A stretch of 22,229 nt of DNA from Cellvibrionales bacterium UBA1963 (GTDB lineage: Bacteria; Pseudomonadota; Gammaproteobacteria; Pseudomonadales; UBA7434), in NCBI GenBank assembly GCA_002336035.1, contig DDED01000053.1, positions 1 through 22,229 of the forward strand, in the 5' to 3' direction. The notes under the pieces were generated by a model that made no database searches, was not told the origin of the DNA, and saw nothing but the letters and a program-made list of their open reading frames with translations. Shown piece after piece: positions 14,278-22,229 of this stretch (positions are counted from its first letter, which is position 1; each line of letters opens with the position of its first letter). The position numbers and the translations under genes are program-made.

Positions 14278-16164
14278 ATGAGAAAAATTTGGGATATACA
14301 CGGTGGCGTTCACCCTAACGAAAACAAAACACAATCATTGGGTGAGCCAATTGTATTGTCCGCTATTCCGCCTTACTTGTACGTCCCTCTATCACAACAT
14401 ATTGGCGCTCCCGCTCAACCAATTGTCAAAATTGGCGACAACGTATTAAAAGGGCAAACCATCGCCTCAGCAAATGCCGCGATTAGCGTGCCAGTTCATG
14501 CACCTAGCTCAGGCATTATTTTCGCAATTGAAAATAAATCGGTGCCGCACCCATCAGGCATTGATGACATGTGCATTGTAATTAAAACTGACGGTTTAGA
14601 TCAATGGCGAGAAAGAAACACCAACAAAGACTTTAGTCAACTCAGTGGCGATGAGTTACTGTCGATCATTAGAAATGCTGGCATTGCAGGCATGGGAGGA
14701 GCAGGTTTTCCAACGGCAATCAAGCTTAAAGGAAAAAACAATAAACCCATTGATACACTGATCATCAATGGCACAGAATGTGAACCTTATATCACTGCAG
14801 ATCATAGCCTAATGCTTGAAAATGCTGATGATATCGCGATGGGCTTAGCCATATTAGCAAAGATCATCAAACCAAAAACCATCTTATTTGGCATTGAAGA
14901 TAATAAAATGGATGCAGTGAATGGCATTGAGGTTGCCTTGGAAAAAATTGATTTTTCAGCTTATAGTGATCACGCTATCGACGTTGAGGTTGTCAGCTTT
15001 CCAACAAAATATCCTTCAGGCGGAGAAAAACAGCTCATTCAAATCCTAACGGGTAAGCAAGTACCCAGCCACGGATTGCCGGCAGATATCGGTATAGTCT
15101 GTCATAACATCGGCACAGCAGTAGCCATTCAAGATGCTGTATGCCTAGACCATCCGTTGATTTCACGTGTAACCACAGTGACAGGAGAAGCGGTAAGTCA
15201 GCCTCGTAATTACCATGTGCTTATCGGCACACCAGTCAGCTTCTTATTAGAGCAGTCCCAGTACCGCGCTGACGTTAGTAATCGACTGATCATGGGTGGA
15301 CCTATGATGGGGTTTGCTTTAAATGACGCTTCAGTTCCTATCATCAAAACCAGCAATTGTGTTTTAGCACCAACTGAGACAGAGCTACCCTCACCACCGC
15401 CAGCACAAGCGTGTATTCGTTGCGGTATGTGCGCAGAAGCCTGCCCCGCGTCTTTACTACCCCAACAATTATATTGGTTTTCACAAGGTAAAGAACTTGA
15501 AAAGTTAGAACAACATAACATCGCTGATTGTATCGAATGCGGCGCTTGCTCCTATGTATGCCCAAGCAATATACCGTTAGTGCAATATTATCGTGCCTCA
15601 AAGACCGACATAAAACAACGTGAAGTCGATCATCACAATGCTGAGTTGGCTAAACGTCGTTTTGATACTAGGCAGGACCGATTACTGAGACTTGAACAAG
15701 AAAAAATAGCCGCAAAAGAGGCTCGTCAAACGGCTAGAAAAAATTCAAATAAAACTGATAAACATGTTTCACTTACATCAACCGCTAGTAATGATTCAGC
15801 TGCCTCATCTAAATCAACCGAAGACCGTGATGCAACCATTAAAGCAGCTATTAAGCGTGCGCAAGAGAAAAAATCTGCCAGTGCTGCTACCAACGAGGAC
15901 CCCGTTGCGCGCGCTCAAGCGAAGCGTGAAGCGCAACTAGAACAAGATCAAGCAGATCCAGAAGCCAAACTCACTCGGGCAGTTGAAAATGCACAACAAC
16001 GTTTAGAGAAATTACACATTAAATTTTCTGAAGCAAAAAAAAATAACGATAAAAATATTACTATTATTGAAACTGGGTTAGAAAAAGCGCAAGCTAAATT
16101 AATCAGCAGCCAACAAGCATTAGATGACCACCAAAAAATATCGTTTACTAACGATAAGGCTTAA
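14278..16164 (+). CDS. rsxC: Rsx/Rnf electron transport complex subunit C (NADH-binding)
   Basis: This is the peripheral subunit that accepts electrons from NADH through FMN. The product is 628 residues, shorter than the 740 of E. coli. An N-terminal barrel-sandwich region carries PVHAPSSGII. The FMN/NADH fold includes AGIAGMGGAGFPTAIKLKG (about 136-154) and INGTECEPYITAD. Two 4Fe-4S clusters are seen: CIRCGMCAEACP from C379 and CIECGACSYVCP from C418. After residue about 440 the protein becomes Lys/Ala/Gln/Glu-rich and probably coiled-coil (AKRRFDTRQDRLLRLEQEK and later segments). This tail is variable in the family and accounts for the length difference. It lies within the rsx operon. Confidence 0.97.
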   Translation: MRKIWDIHGGVHPNENKTQSLGEPIVLSAIPPYLYVPLSQHIGAPAQPIVKIGDNVLKGQTIASANAAISVPVHAPSSGIIFAIENKSVPHPSGIDDMCIVIKTDGLDQWRERNTNKDFSQLSGDELLSIIRNAGIAGMGGAGFPTAIKLKGKNNKPIDTLIINGTECEPYITADHSLMLENADDIAMGLAILAKIIKPKTILFGIEDNKMDAVNGIEVALEKIDFSAYSDHAIDVEVVSFPTKYPSGGEKQLIQILTGKQVPSHGLPADIGIVCHNIGTAVAIQDAVCLDHPLISRVTTVTGEAVSQPRNYHVLIGTPVSFLLEQSQYRADVSNRLIMGGPMMGFALNDASVPIIKTSNCVLAPTETELPSPPPAQACIRCGMCAEACPASLLPQQLYWFSQGKELEKLEQHNIADCIECGACSYVCPSNIPLVQYYRASKTDIKQREVDHHNAELAKRRFDTRQDRLLRLEQEKIAAKEARQTARKNSNKTDKHVSLTSTASNDSAASSKSTEDRDATIKAAIKRAQEKKSASAATNEDPVARAQAKREAQLEQDQADPEAKLTRAVENAQQRLEKLHIKFSEAKKNNDKNITIIETGLEKAQAKLISSQQALDDHQKISFTNDKA

Positions 16165-16185
16165 CAGAGTAATGGATAGAAGATC

Positions 16186-17232
16186 ATGGCCTTAATGAGA
16201 GTAACATCACCGCATGCACATAATCGGCAAACTACCGGTCAGGTAATGCAGTTAGTTTTACTAGCCACTCTGCCAGGTGTTTTAGCGCTGACTTTTGCAT
16301 TTGGCTGGGGGACGTTAGTTAATATTCTCTTGGCTGTGATATTTGCTATTGCACTAGAGGCAAGCGCATTAAAACTTCGAAAAAGGCCAATTAAATTTTA
16401 TCTCAATGACTACACAGCGATAGTTACTGCTGTATTACTAGCTATTGCTTTACCGCCTTATTCATCGTGGTGGATTATTCTAGTAGGTATTTTTTTCTCC
16501 ATTATTGTTGCCAAACAACTCTACGGGGGCTTGGGCTACAATCCTTTTAATCCCGCCATGGTCGGATACGTTGCATTATTAATCTCATTCCCTGTTGCTA
16601 TGACCTCTTGGCCTGCCCCAATCTATCTCACACCTGATGAGTTATCCATTCCGAATCCAATTAACGCTTTGCTCATAGCTTTAACCATAATAGAGCAACC
16701 AATCATTGATGGATTTACCATGGCAACGCCCTTAGACTTAGTTCGTCAAAATGACGCTTTAATGATTGAAGATCTAATTAATGAGTATCCACAATTTGGA
16801 CGCTGGAGTGGATATGGTTGGGAATGGGTAAATCTAGGCTTTCTTGTCGGTGGTATTTTTTTATTGCAGCGAAAGATTTTTACTTGGCACACGCCCGTTT
16901 CAATGCTGTTAGCCATCTTGATTATGTCTGCATTATTTTACGACGGCGGATCATCCGCCAGCGCAGGCTCGCCGTTATTTCATTTGCTTGGCGGCGCAAC
17001 CATGTTTGGGGCTTGGTTTATTGCAACAGATCCCGTTTCATCCGCGGCGAGCAATAAAGGACGAGTCATTTATGGCGCGGGAATTGGCTTATTAACGTTC
17101 ATAATTCGAAAATGGGGTAACTACCCTGATGCGGTTGCTTTTGCGGTACTGCTAATGAACTTCTCAGCACCGTTAATAGACCACTATACACAAACCAAGC
17201 CTTATGGTCACAATACCCAAAAGAAGAGCTAA
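16186..17232 (+). CDS. rsxD: Rsx/Rnf electron transport complex subunit D
   Basis: This is a multi-spanning membrane subunit carrying covalently bound FMN. The product is 348 residues (E. coli 352). The helices are evident throughout, and FNPAMVGY near 121-128 is a family motif. The FMN-attachment region reads DGFTMATPLD (175-184), with the likely flavinylated threonine at T181. The usual pattern here is S/T-G-A-T, so the Gly is replaced by Met179 while the Thr is retained. A second conserved stretch is FIATDPVSSAASNKGRVIYG. It starts 21 bp after rsxC and ends 7 bp before rsxG. Confidence 0.97.
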   Translation: MALMRVTSPHAHNRQTTGQVMQLVLLATLPGVLALTFAFGWGTLVNILLAVIFAIALEASALKLRKRPIKFYLNDYTAIVTAVLLAIALPPYSSWWIILVGIFFSIIVAKQLYGGLGYNPFNPAMVGYVALLISFPVAMTSWPAPIYLTPDELSIPNPINALLIALTIIEQPIIDGFTMATPLDLVRQNDALMIEDLINEYPQFGRWSGYGWEWVNLGFLVGGIFLLQRKIFTWHTPVSMLLAILIMSALFYDGGSSASAGSPLFHLLGGATMFGAWFIATDPVSSAASNKGRVIYGAGIGLLTFIIRKWGNYPDAVAFAVLLMNFSAPLIDHYTQTKPYGHNTQKKS

Positions 17233-17239
17233 ACCATCT

Positions 17240-17956
17240 ATGAGCGATCAACAAGACACTGAAGAGCAATTAGAGACTGGCGGTAAAGTCGCCGTTCATG
17301 ATAAAAGCTTATCTCGATCTATTATTATTAATAGCTTAGCGCTCGGTGCCTTTGCCTTAGTGTGTACAATTATTATTGCACTAACCTACATTAATACAGC
17401 TGATAATATCCAACAACAAAAAAAACGTGCGCAGCTCAAAGCTCTGTATCAAATTGTTCCACAGACGTCACATGATAATGACTTACTGGCAGACAATATT
17501 CATCTACAAGTTAGTGAGCTTGGCCATCGACAAGCTCAAACAATCTACCTTGCCTCTCAACAAGGAAAGCCATCAGTAATCGTCTATCCAGTGACAACAA
17601 CAGACGGTTACAGTGGCGATATTAATTATATTATTGGCATAAATATTGACGACAATTCTATTGCTGGCGTCAGGGTCATCAATCATAAGGAAACACCAGG
17701 CCTAGGCGACAAGATCGAATTGAGAAAGTCACCCTGGATACTGTCATTCAATAATCTAAGTCTTAAAAACACCAAGACTGAAGATTGGACAGTAAAAAAA
17801 AGTGGCGGTATGTTTGATGGTTTCACTGGCGCAACCATTACGCCTCGATCAGTCACTCGCTCCATTGCTCGAACACTCAATTATCACCAGCTTTTTATTA
17901 AACAACTTCTGGAAAAAATTGCTAAAAATACTCATCAAAAGGTAAGCAATGACTAA
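17240..17956 (+). CDS. rsxG: Rsx/Rnf electron transport complex subunit G (FMN-binding)
   Basis: This is the periplasm-facing FMN subunit of the Rsx/Rnf complex. The product is 238 residues (E. coli 206); a polar N-terminal extension of about 30 residues precedes a single membrane helix (about 32-56, IIINSLALGAFALVCTIII). The C-terminal FMN-binding domain has the attachment motif FTGATITPRSV with T199 as the likely flavinylated residue, and NHKETPGLGDKIE upstream. I start it at 17240, which has AAGAAGAG about 12 nt before it and does not overlap rsxD. An upstream in-frame ATG at 17204 would overlap rsxD by 29 bp. It overlaps rsxE by 8 bp. Confidence 0.95.
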   Translation: MSDQQDTEEQLETGGKVAVHDKSLSRSIIINSLALGAFALVCTIIIALTYINTADNIQQQKKRAQLKALYQIVPQTSHDNDLLADNIHLQVSELGHRQAQTIYLASQQGKPSVIVYPVTTTDGYSGDINYIIGINIDDNSIAGVRVINHKETPGLGDKIELRKSPWILSFNNLSLKNTKTEDWTVKKSGGMFDGFTGATITPRSVTRSIARTLNYHQLFIKQLLEKIAKNTHQKVSND

Positions 17957-18656
17957 CTATGCAGACATCACCCGCAATGGTTTGTGGGATAATAATCCTG
18001 CTTTAGTGCAGCTACTAGGGCTTTGTCCATTACTGGGCGTATCGAATTCAGTAGTTAACTCAATTGGCTTGGGACTTGCAACCATTTTTGTTTTGGTTGC
18101 CTCGAATACCTTCGTGTCCATTATTAAGAATGTGACACCCGCGGCCATACGTTTACCTACATTTGTGATGATCATCGCAGCCGCAGTCACTTGCATAGAA
18201 TTATTAATGCAAGCCTACACTTATGAACTGTATGAGATACTTGGCATTTTCTTACCATTAATAACGACCAATTGCTTAATTTTAGGTCGTGCTGATGGTT
18301 TTGCCTGTAAAAATACTGTGGGCGCATCCATCTACGATGGATTAATGATGGGTATAGGTTTCGCATTAGCTTTATATCTTCTCGGTGCAATGCGTGAGCT
18401 GATTGGCACTGGAGCGTTATTTGCTAATATGGATTTATTATTTGGTGCCGCTGCGATCGATTGGAAGATAACTTTTTATGCTGATTATCCTCAATTCTTA
18501 CTGGCGATTTTGCCACCCGGCGCTTTTATTCTCACAGGCTTAATAATTGCGGGTAAAAACTATATTGACAATCAGATCAAAAAACGTAATGAAACTCGGA
18601 CTGATGACGCTGAAAAGATTTCAAAACGAGTGAGAGTAACAGGTAAAATAGACTAA
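17949..18656 (+). CDS. rsxE: Rsx/Rnf electron transport complex subunit E
   Basis: This is an integral membrane subunit, homologous to RsxA and folded in an inverted pseudo-symmetric arrangement with it. The product is 235 residues (E. coli 231). Motifs are NPALVQLLGLCPLLGVSN near residues 16-33 and FLPLITTNCLILGRADGFA near 102-120; both contain the conserved cysteine. Six membrane helices are likely, followed by a charged cytoplasmic tail from about residue 210 (IKKRNETRTDD). It is the last rsx gene. The nth gene that follows the operon in E. coli is absent here. A convergent gene begins 12 bp away with no visible terminator between them. Confidence 0.97.
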   Translation: MTNYADITRNGLWDNNPALVQLLGLCPLLGVSNSVVNSIGLGLATIFVLVASNTFVSIIKNVTPAAIRLPTFVMIIAAAVTCIELLMQAYTYELYEILGIFLPLITTNCLILGRADGFACKNTVGASIYDGLMMGIGFALALYLLGAMRELIGTGALFANMDLLFGAAAIDWKITFYADYPQFLLAILPPGAFILTGLIIAGKNYIDNQIKKRNETRTDDAEKISKRVRVTGKID

Positions 18657-18668
18657 GACACCATTCGA

Positions 18669-19457
18669 CTATTTCACTGTCATACCGCATAAGTGCAATA
18701 AGTCTTCGCGCTGGCACATTATTTTTATGCGATTGCGGTATTGATCATTGGGATAATGCGCCATTAATTGATCACCCACCACTAAAGCATGCTCAAAAAA
18801 TTGTGAATCGAGGTATAAACCCCATGAAAACACTAGCCAAGGTTCTTTAATTACCTGATCTTGTATGACAGCTTGCTGAATAATAGGGCCCATTATCGCC
18901 ATTGCATTAGCTGCGTCAGCTCGATGATAGTAGCTCCGCGCAACTAAGACTTGTAGATCATCATCTATCAATAGTTGCCTTGAATTGGCGTCTGCAACTT
19001 GTGTAATGACACTTTGATAATCTCCTTGCAAATAATAAACTTGGGCCAGTGTATAAACCGCCTCACTTCTGGTCACTAAGTCGAGATACTTACTTTTAAT
19101 AATTTTCTGGTAAGTTTTAATCGCTTCAGGATATTTTTTCTGATGGGATAATGCATAAGCAAGTAAACGCAAGTACTGATCGGTCTCATAACCGCTTTTG
19201 CACTCCAACCGAGCTAATGTCTTTAGGTCTTTCTCAGCTTCTAGGACTTTATGATTTTGAATTAATTCATGACTATGGTCTAACGCCTGCTGGCAATCGG
19301 CACCTAATCGCTGGGGTTGATCGGTTACGATTGAAACGGGAAGATTATTAGGGGGGCTTATACATCCGCTCAAAAACAATAGAATTATCAAACAACTCAA
19401 CGTAAAGGTTGTATAACGCAGATGCTTATCGGTAGTTACTGGCATATTTTCAATCAT
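18669..19457 (-). CDS. putative TPR-containing outer-envelope lipoprotein
   Basis: The specific protein is not recognised. It is 262 residues with a lipoprotein signal: a hydrophobic stretch (about 17-31) ends in LFLSGC, a lipobox placing the lipidated cysteine at C32. The residue after it is Ile, not Asp, consistent with outer-membrane targeting. The mature part is helical with tetratricopeptide-like units, for example YLRLLAYALSHQKKYPEAI and AVYTLAQVYYLQGDYQSVI (about 94-160). C54, C86, C249 and C257 could form disulfides. A later in-frame ATG lies at 19445; neither start has a clear ribosome site, so translational coupling to the flavoprotein stop, 13 bp upstream, is likely. Its role is probably protein-protein interaction in the envelope. 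Confidence 0.8.
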   Translation of the reverse strand: MIENMPVTTDKHLRYTTFTLSCLIILLFLSGCISPPNNLPVSIVTDQPQRLGADCQQALDHSHELIQNHKVLEAEKDLKTLARLECKSGYETDQYLRLLAYALSHQKKYPEAIKTYQKIIKSKYLDLVTRSEAVYTLAQVYYLQGDYQSVITQVADANSRQLLIDDDLQVLVARSYYHRADAANAMAIMGPIIQQAVIQDQVIKEPWLVFSWGLYLDSQFFEHALVVGDQLMAHYPNDQYRNRIKIMCQREDLLHLCGMTVK

Positions 19458-19470
19458 TCAAAAATAGAGT

Positions 19471-20955
19471 TTAACTTTTAGCTACGGCTGCCACTGTTCT
19501 TCCGGCCCAGCGGCCAAAAAAGGTTACATCAGCCACTGACATTCCACTGGCATATCCATCACCGGTGCGTGGCATGCCTGCCGTAGTTCGACCTGCCGCG
19601 TACAAGCCTTTTATAACTTCACGCTCGCCCGTTAATACTTCGCCACTGGGCAATGTATCCAAACCACCAAGGGTAAACATTGAATACATTGCTCCACGAC
19701 CAAGACTGCAATCAAGAGCGGCATATGGTCCTTTAATAGGTTCTAACCATTCAGGGATTTTATGAAACTTAGGATCTTCACCCTTCGCAGCGTAATGATT
19801 ATAAAATTCAACCGTTTGTTTTAAGGCCATTTCCGGGAGACCTAACTCACTTTCTAACTCGGTGATTGTTTCACCGGTGCCGGCTATATCAGCACCCATA
19901 TAATTACTGTTTTGGTAGTCACCAATATTTTCGATACTAAAGACCAAAAATATTCTATCGCCAGGTTGCTGCAAGCAGTAGTTCCCGACTCGACTGTGGT
20001 AACAGTCTTCGTTAATAAACCGTTGGCCAGCGGAATTAACAAAGATACCCTTGGTTAGACTCGCAGGGGGGTAAAAAGGCAGTGTCGTTAGTCCCTCATG
20101 CATATTAATTGCCGCGCCGCCAACGCCCATGCCCATCAAGATACCCGCGCCATCATCACCGGGGTTGCCCGTTGGCGCATTGCACTTAGACAGCATTGGC
20201 GCGTATCGCTTCAGCATACTTTCGTTCATAACAAAACCACCTGCACATAACACCACACCTTTACGTGTTTTAATGTTGAGCTCTTGTTGATTTTGTCTAA
20301 CGACAATGCCTTTCACTTCTCCGTCAATGTCTTGAATCAATGTCAAAGCCCTGGTTTCATACTCGACATTAATCTGACGATTCTCTACGTTTTCTGTCAT
20401 TATCTTCATGAATAAAGGGCCGCCATTATCGCCCTCGACATGCAGATTATGGCCGCGGGGAACCGGCTTTGCCACTTGATTAAATGGCCAAACCTTTTCA
20501 TTGCCCGTATACAAAATGCCGTCATCGGTGGTGACCATTATAGCCCTTTCTTTAAACTCGGTATCTTTAAACGGTATGCCCCGATCAACCAACCAATTAA
20601 AGTGCGACAAACCGCCTTCCGAAAACGCACGAATTTTATCATCATCGCCCTGCTCTCCATTGCAGAGTTTTAAATAGTTATAAATATTCTCAGTAGAATC
20701 CTCATAACCGCACGCTTTTTGTACGCGTGTTCCACCATTGCCGCCTAAATAAATCTCAGCACTCGACATGGCTGTTGACCCACCAGAAGCGCTGGCCAGC
20801 TCAAATATCGTTACCTCTGCACCCGCATCACTGGCTTCTATCGCCGCACAAGCGCCTGCACCGCCAAAGCCAATAACAGCTACGTCTAATTCTTTATGCC
20901 ATTGTGATATATCTTGAAAACGACGTGGCTGAGTGGGTTTTGATTTTTCCGACAT
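19471..20955 (-). CDS. FAD-dependent oxidoreductase of the fumarate reductase / 3-ketosteroid dehydrogenase superfamily
   Basis: This 494-residue flavoprotein probably performs a dehydrogenation or reduction of an enoate or ketosteroid-like substrate. The N-terminal FAD fold is VAVIGFGGAGACAAIEA (25-41), with E52 as the ribose-binding acid. SASGGSTAMSSAEIYLGG follows at 55-72. The C-terminal FAD-binding part reads GLYAAGRTTAG and GDGYASGMSVADVTFFG (about 451-481), the form seen in 3-ketosteroid dehydrogenases; the RLGGNS-type motif of SdhA/fumarate reductase is absent. There is no signal peptide, so it is cytoplasmic. An AGGT ribosome site precedes the ATG. It lies 33 bp after the HEWSH membrane-protein gene and 13 bp before the lipoprotein gene. 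The substrate is unknown. Confidence 0.85.
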   Translation of the reverse strand: MSEKSKPTQPRRFQDISQWHKELDVAVIGFGGAGACAAIEASDAGAEVTIFELASASGGSTAMSSAEIYLGGNGGTRVQKACGYEDSTENIYNYLKLCNGEQGDDDKIRAFSEGGLSHFNWLVDRGIPFKDTEFKERAIMVTTDDGILYTGNEKVWPFNQVAKPVPRGHNLHVEGDNGGPLFMKIMTENVENRQINVEYETRALTLIQDIDGEVKGIVVRQNQQELNIKTRKGVVLCAGGFVMNESMLKRYAPMLSKCNAPTGNPGDDGAGILMGMGVGGAAINMHEGLTTLPFYPPASLTKGIFVNSAGQRFINEDCYHSRVGNYCLQQPGDRIFLVFSIENIGDYQNSNYMGADIAGTGETITELESELGLPEMALKQTVEFYNHYAAKGEDPKFHKIPEWLEPIKGPYAALDCSLGRGAMYSMFTLGGLDTLPSGEVLTGEREVIKGLYAAGRTTAGMPRTGDGYASGMSVADVTFFGRWAGRTVAAVAKS

Positions 20956-20988
20956 GTGATTTACCTGTTGATCTATAAAATATAACTG

Positions 20989-21681
20989 CTATAAAAATAT
21001 TAGTAAAAAGCTCATCATTGTCGCCACAACACCAGAAAGTAATGCAATATTTAGAATAGCTTGTCCTTGACCTAAGTGCGCCAACAATGATTCCATTGCT
21101 GACATTCCACCGCTGGCTAACTTTATAACTGGAAACTCAATGACCGAAACATAAAATGTCATGCCAATGGCGACCGATAAAAGCATCATTCTACCGATGC
21201 TATCCATCGGAATGGCAAAATAAATCGCCATCAAGAATAATATGTTCCCCACTGTGCCGCCAATACTCATAGACAAGAATTGTTTTTTGCTATTATTTTT
21301 ATAATCAAAATCAAAAAATAACGGGGCTGGCTTTTCTTTAACGGTATAGTCTGCACGCGAAAAATATGCACCCAAAAAATGACTCCATTCATGAAGAATA
21401 TGCGCCATCGCAATACCGAATAGCACTGAGGCCAGCACGGAGAAACCTGATGCGAACGCCAAGTCTGAAACTAGCCGCCATGCGTCTGCTGCCGCCCAAA
21501 AAGTCAGGGCTGCTACAAAGATCGAACCATGTACACCAAATTGCATGAACAAATTTCGCCGATTCTTACCGGCTAAACTTATGTCTTGCTTGACGCCAAA
21601 GGCTTGCTCAATGTCAGCCGCAGCTTGTTCGTCAGAAAATGATTGATGCGGAGATGATTCATTATTTGTTTTATTATTCAT
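20989..21681 (-). CDS. membrane protein with HEWSH (HExxH) motif, possible M50-like metalloprotease relative
   Basis: This 230-residue protein is not recognised as a named family. It has an acidic/polar N-terminal region (1-40), then about five membrane helices (46-68, 78-97, 137-157, 165-185, 207-229). HEWSH at 97-101, preceded by H94, is an HExxH zinc-binding motif at the end of a helix, as in site-2 (M50) proteases. GGTVGNILF (141-149) resembles the glycine/asparagine helix motif of that family. A third metal ligand of the NPxxxLDG type is not visible; the nearest equivalent is FPVIKLASGG (183-192), with Ser for Asp. GGTGA-like spacing before the ATG is reasonable. The likely operon partners are the flavoprotein and lipoprotein downstream. 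Confidence 0.75.
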   Translation of the reverse strand: MNNKTNNESSPHQSFSDEQAAADIEQAFGVKQDISLAGKNRRNLFMQFGVHGSIFVAALTFWAAADAWRLVSDLAFASGFSVLASVLFGIAMAHILHEWSHFLGAYFSRADYTVKEKPAPLFFDFDYKNNSKKQFLSMSIGGTVGNILFLMAIYFAIPMDSIGRMMLLSVAIGMTFYVSVIEFPVIKLASGGMSAMESLLAHLGQGQAILNIALLSGVVATMMSFLLIFL

Positions 21682-21806
21682 TATTTCACCAGTCGAAATT
21701 TAAATCCTTTCGAAACAGGACCCTAATCTATATTAACAGCTCCACAGAAGGCTTTTATTAGCAATTTAATTCAAATACCACTTCAATTGAATGGGTTTTC
21801 GTTACT

Positions 21807-22229
21807 TTACGACTCTATTTTGACCTGATAACTCTCAATATAGCTTTTAGCCTCCTTTTTAAGTGTTTCGGTATCCATACCCAGGTCCTCTGGTCGATAA
21901 CTGTGTTTACCATGCTTACCTTTAGGCTTTTGAGCTAAATAGTTTTTAATCGTTTGTTGGTACTCCTGAGTGAATTTCTTACCCGATATACGATAAACCG
22001 ACTCAAGCGCCTTAACTGGGTCACTCATTAAATCGCTGAAATGCAAGTCAATAAAACGTTCAGGTAACTCGCCAGCAAGCCTTCGTCGATGAATATCCAT
22101 CATCATGTCGTTTCTTGCATTGCCTGTCAGATCCCTTAATTGCTCCAGATTTTCTCGGTCGCTGCGCATGTATCGAGATACAGCAAGGGTCGATAAACCA
22201 GAAGGTACCGTCTTTAAAGGATCTCTATG
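21807..22229 (-). CDS. sulfotransferase family protein, C-terminal part (runs off the right edge)
   Basis: About 140 codons of the C-terminal end are present. The frame continues to the right edge, upstream of the apparent ATG at 22169, through HRDPLKTVPSGLSTLAVSRY. That is the PAPS (3'-phosphate)-binding motif region of sulfotransferases (RDP...S). Further support is LHFSDLMSDPVKALESVY and the terminal KGKHGKHSYRPEDLGM segment, both characteristic of the family. The enzyme would transfer sulfate from PAPS to a hydroxyl or amine acceptor; the substrate is unknown. The N-terminal P-loop-like PSB motif lies outside the window. It is 125 bp upstream of the HEWSH membrane-protein gene in the same direction. 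The truncation is from the window edge, not from a mutation. Confidence 0.85.
   Translation of the reverse strand, partial: HRDPLKTVPSGLSTLAVSRYMRSDRENLEQLRDLTGNARNDMMMDIHRRRLAGELPERFIDLHFSDLMSDPVKALESVYRISGKKFTQEYQQTIKNYLAQKPKGKHGKHSYRPEDLGMDTETLKKEAKSYIESYQVKIES

Noticed and set aside
17204..17239. Longer rsxG start overlapping rsxD
   Set aside because: The extension is polar and unlike the family, and the 17240 start has a purine-rich ribosome site in the right region.
18654..18671. Terminator between convergent rsxE and the lipoprotein gene
   Set aside because: Only 12 bp separate the genes and no stem plus T run is visible.
21807..22169. Complete 120-residue gene starting at 22169
   Set aside because: The frame stays open to the window edge and the upstream residues carry the conserved HRDP...S sulfotransferase segment, so the internal ATG is not the start.

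Overview
The window looks like a chromosomal segment of an aerobic gammaproteobacterium. The evidence is a gltA/sdh/suc TCA-cycle block, a two-subunit-anchor (E. coli-type) succinate dehydrogenase scheme, metG directly followed by a complete six-gene rsx/rnf operon, and protein sequences that align closely with E. coli homologues recalled from memory. I cannot fix the genus. No tRNA, rRNA, CRISPR array, insertion sequence or phage gene was seen.

Layout. Positions 1-6314, minus strand: sdhA, sdhB, sucA and the 5' part of sucB, which runs off the left edge. Positions 6315-7100: a 786-bp divergent control region with good promoter candidates in both directions and three perfect short inverted repeats. 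Positions 7101-9166, plus strand: gltA, sdhC, sdhD, closed by a hairpin terminator. This differs from the usual sdhCDAB order, because the membrane-anchor genes sit behind gltA and are transcribed away from sdhAB. Positions 9212-9442, minus: a 76-residue protein of unknown function. Positions 9650-10852, plus: a short GlpD-like flavoprotein. Positions 10981-18656, plus: metG and rsxABCDGE, tightly spaced and probably cotranscribed. Positions 18669-22229, minus: a sulfotransferase-like gene cut by the right edge, a membrane protein with an HEWSH motif, a 3-ketosteroid-dehydrogenase-like flavoprotein and a TPR lipoprotein.

How the genes work together. GltA makes citrate, SucA/SucB convert 2-oxoglutarate to succinyl-CoA, and SdhABCD oxidises succinate and passes electrons to quinone. 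The Rsx/Rnf complex couples NADH/ferredoxin redox chemistry to an ion gradient. GlpD-like activity could feed electrons from glycerol 3-phosphate into the quinone pool. The right-hand minus-strand cluster has no assigned role.

The most notable observation is in the succinate dehydrogenase anchors. Both residues that align with the two axial haem b ligands of the E. coli enzyme (SdhC His84 and SdhD His71) are replaced, by Tyr83 and Asn61, and SdhD contains no histidine at all. The quinone-site residues are kept. Together with the relocation of sdhCD, this suggests a haem-free or re-engineered complex II. Second-tier leads are the tandem repeat and hairpin between sdhA and sdhB, the palindromes in the gltA/sdhA control region, and the HEWSH-flavoprotein-lipoprotein cluster.
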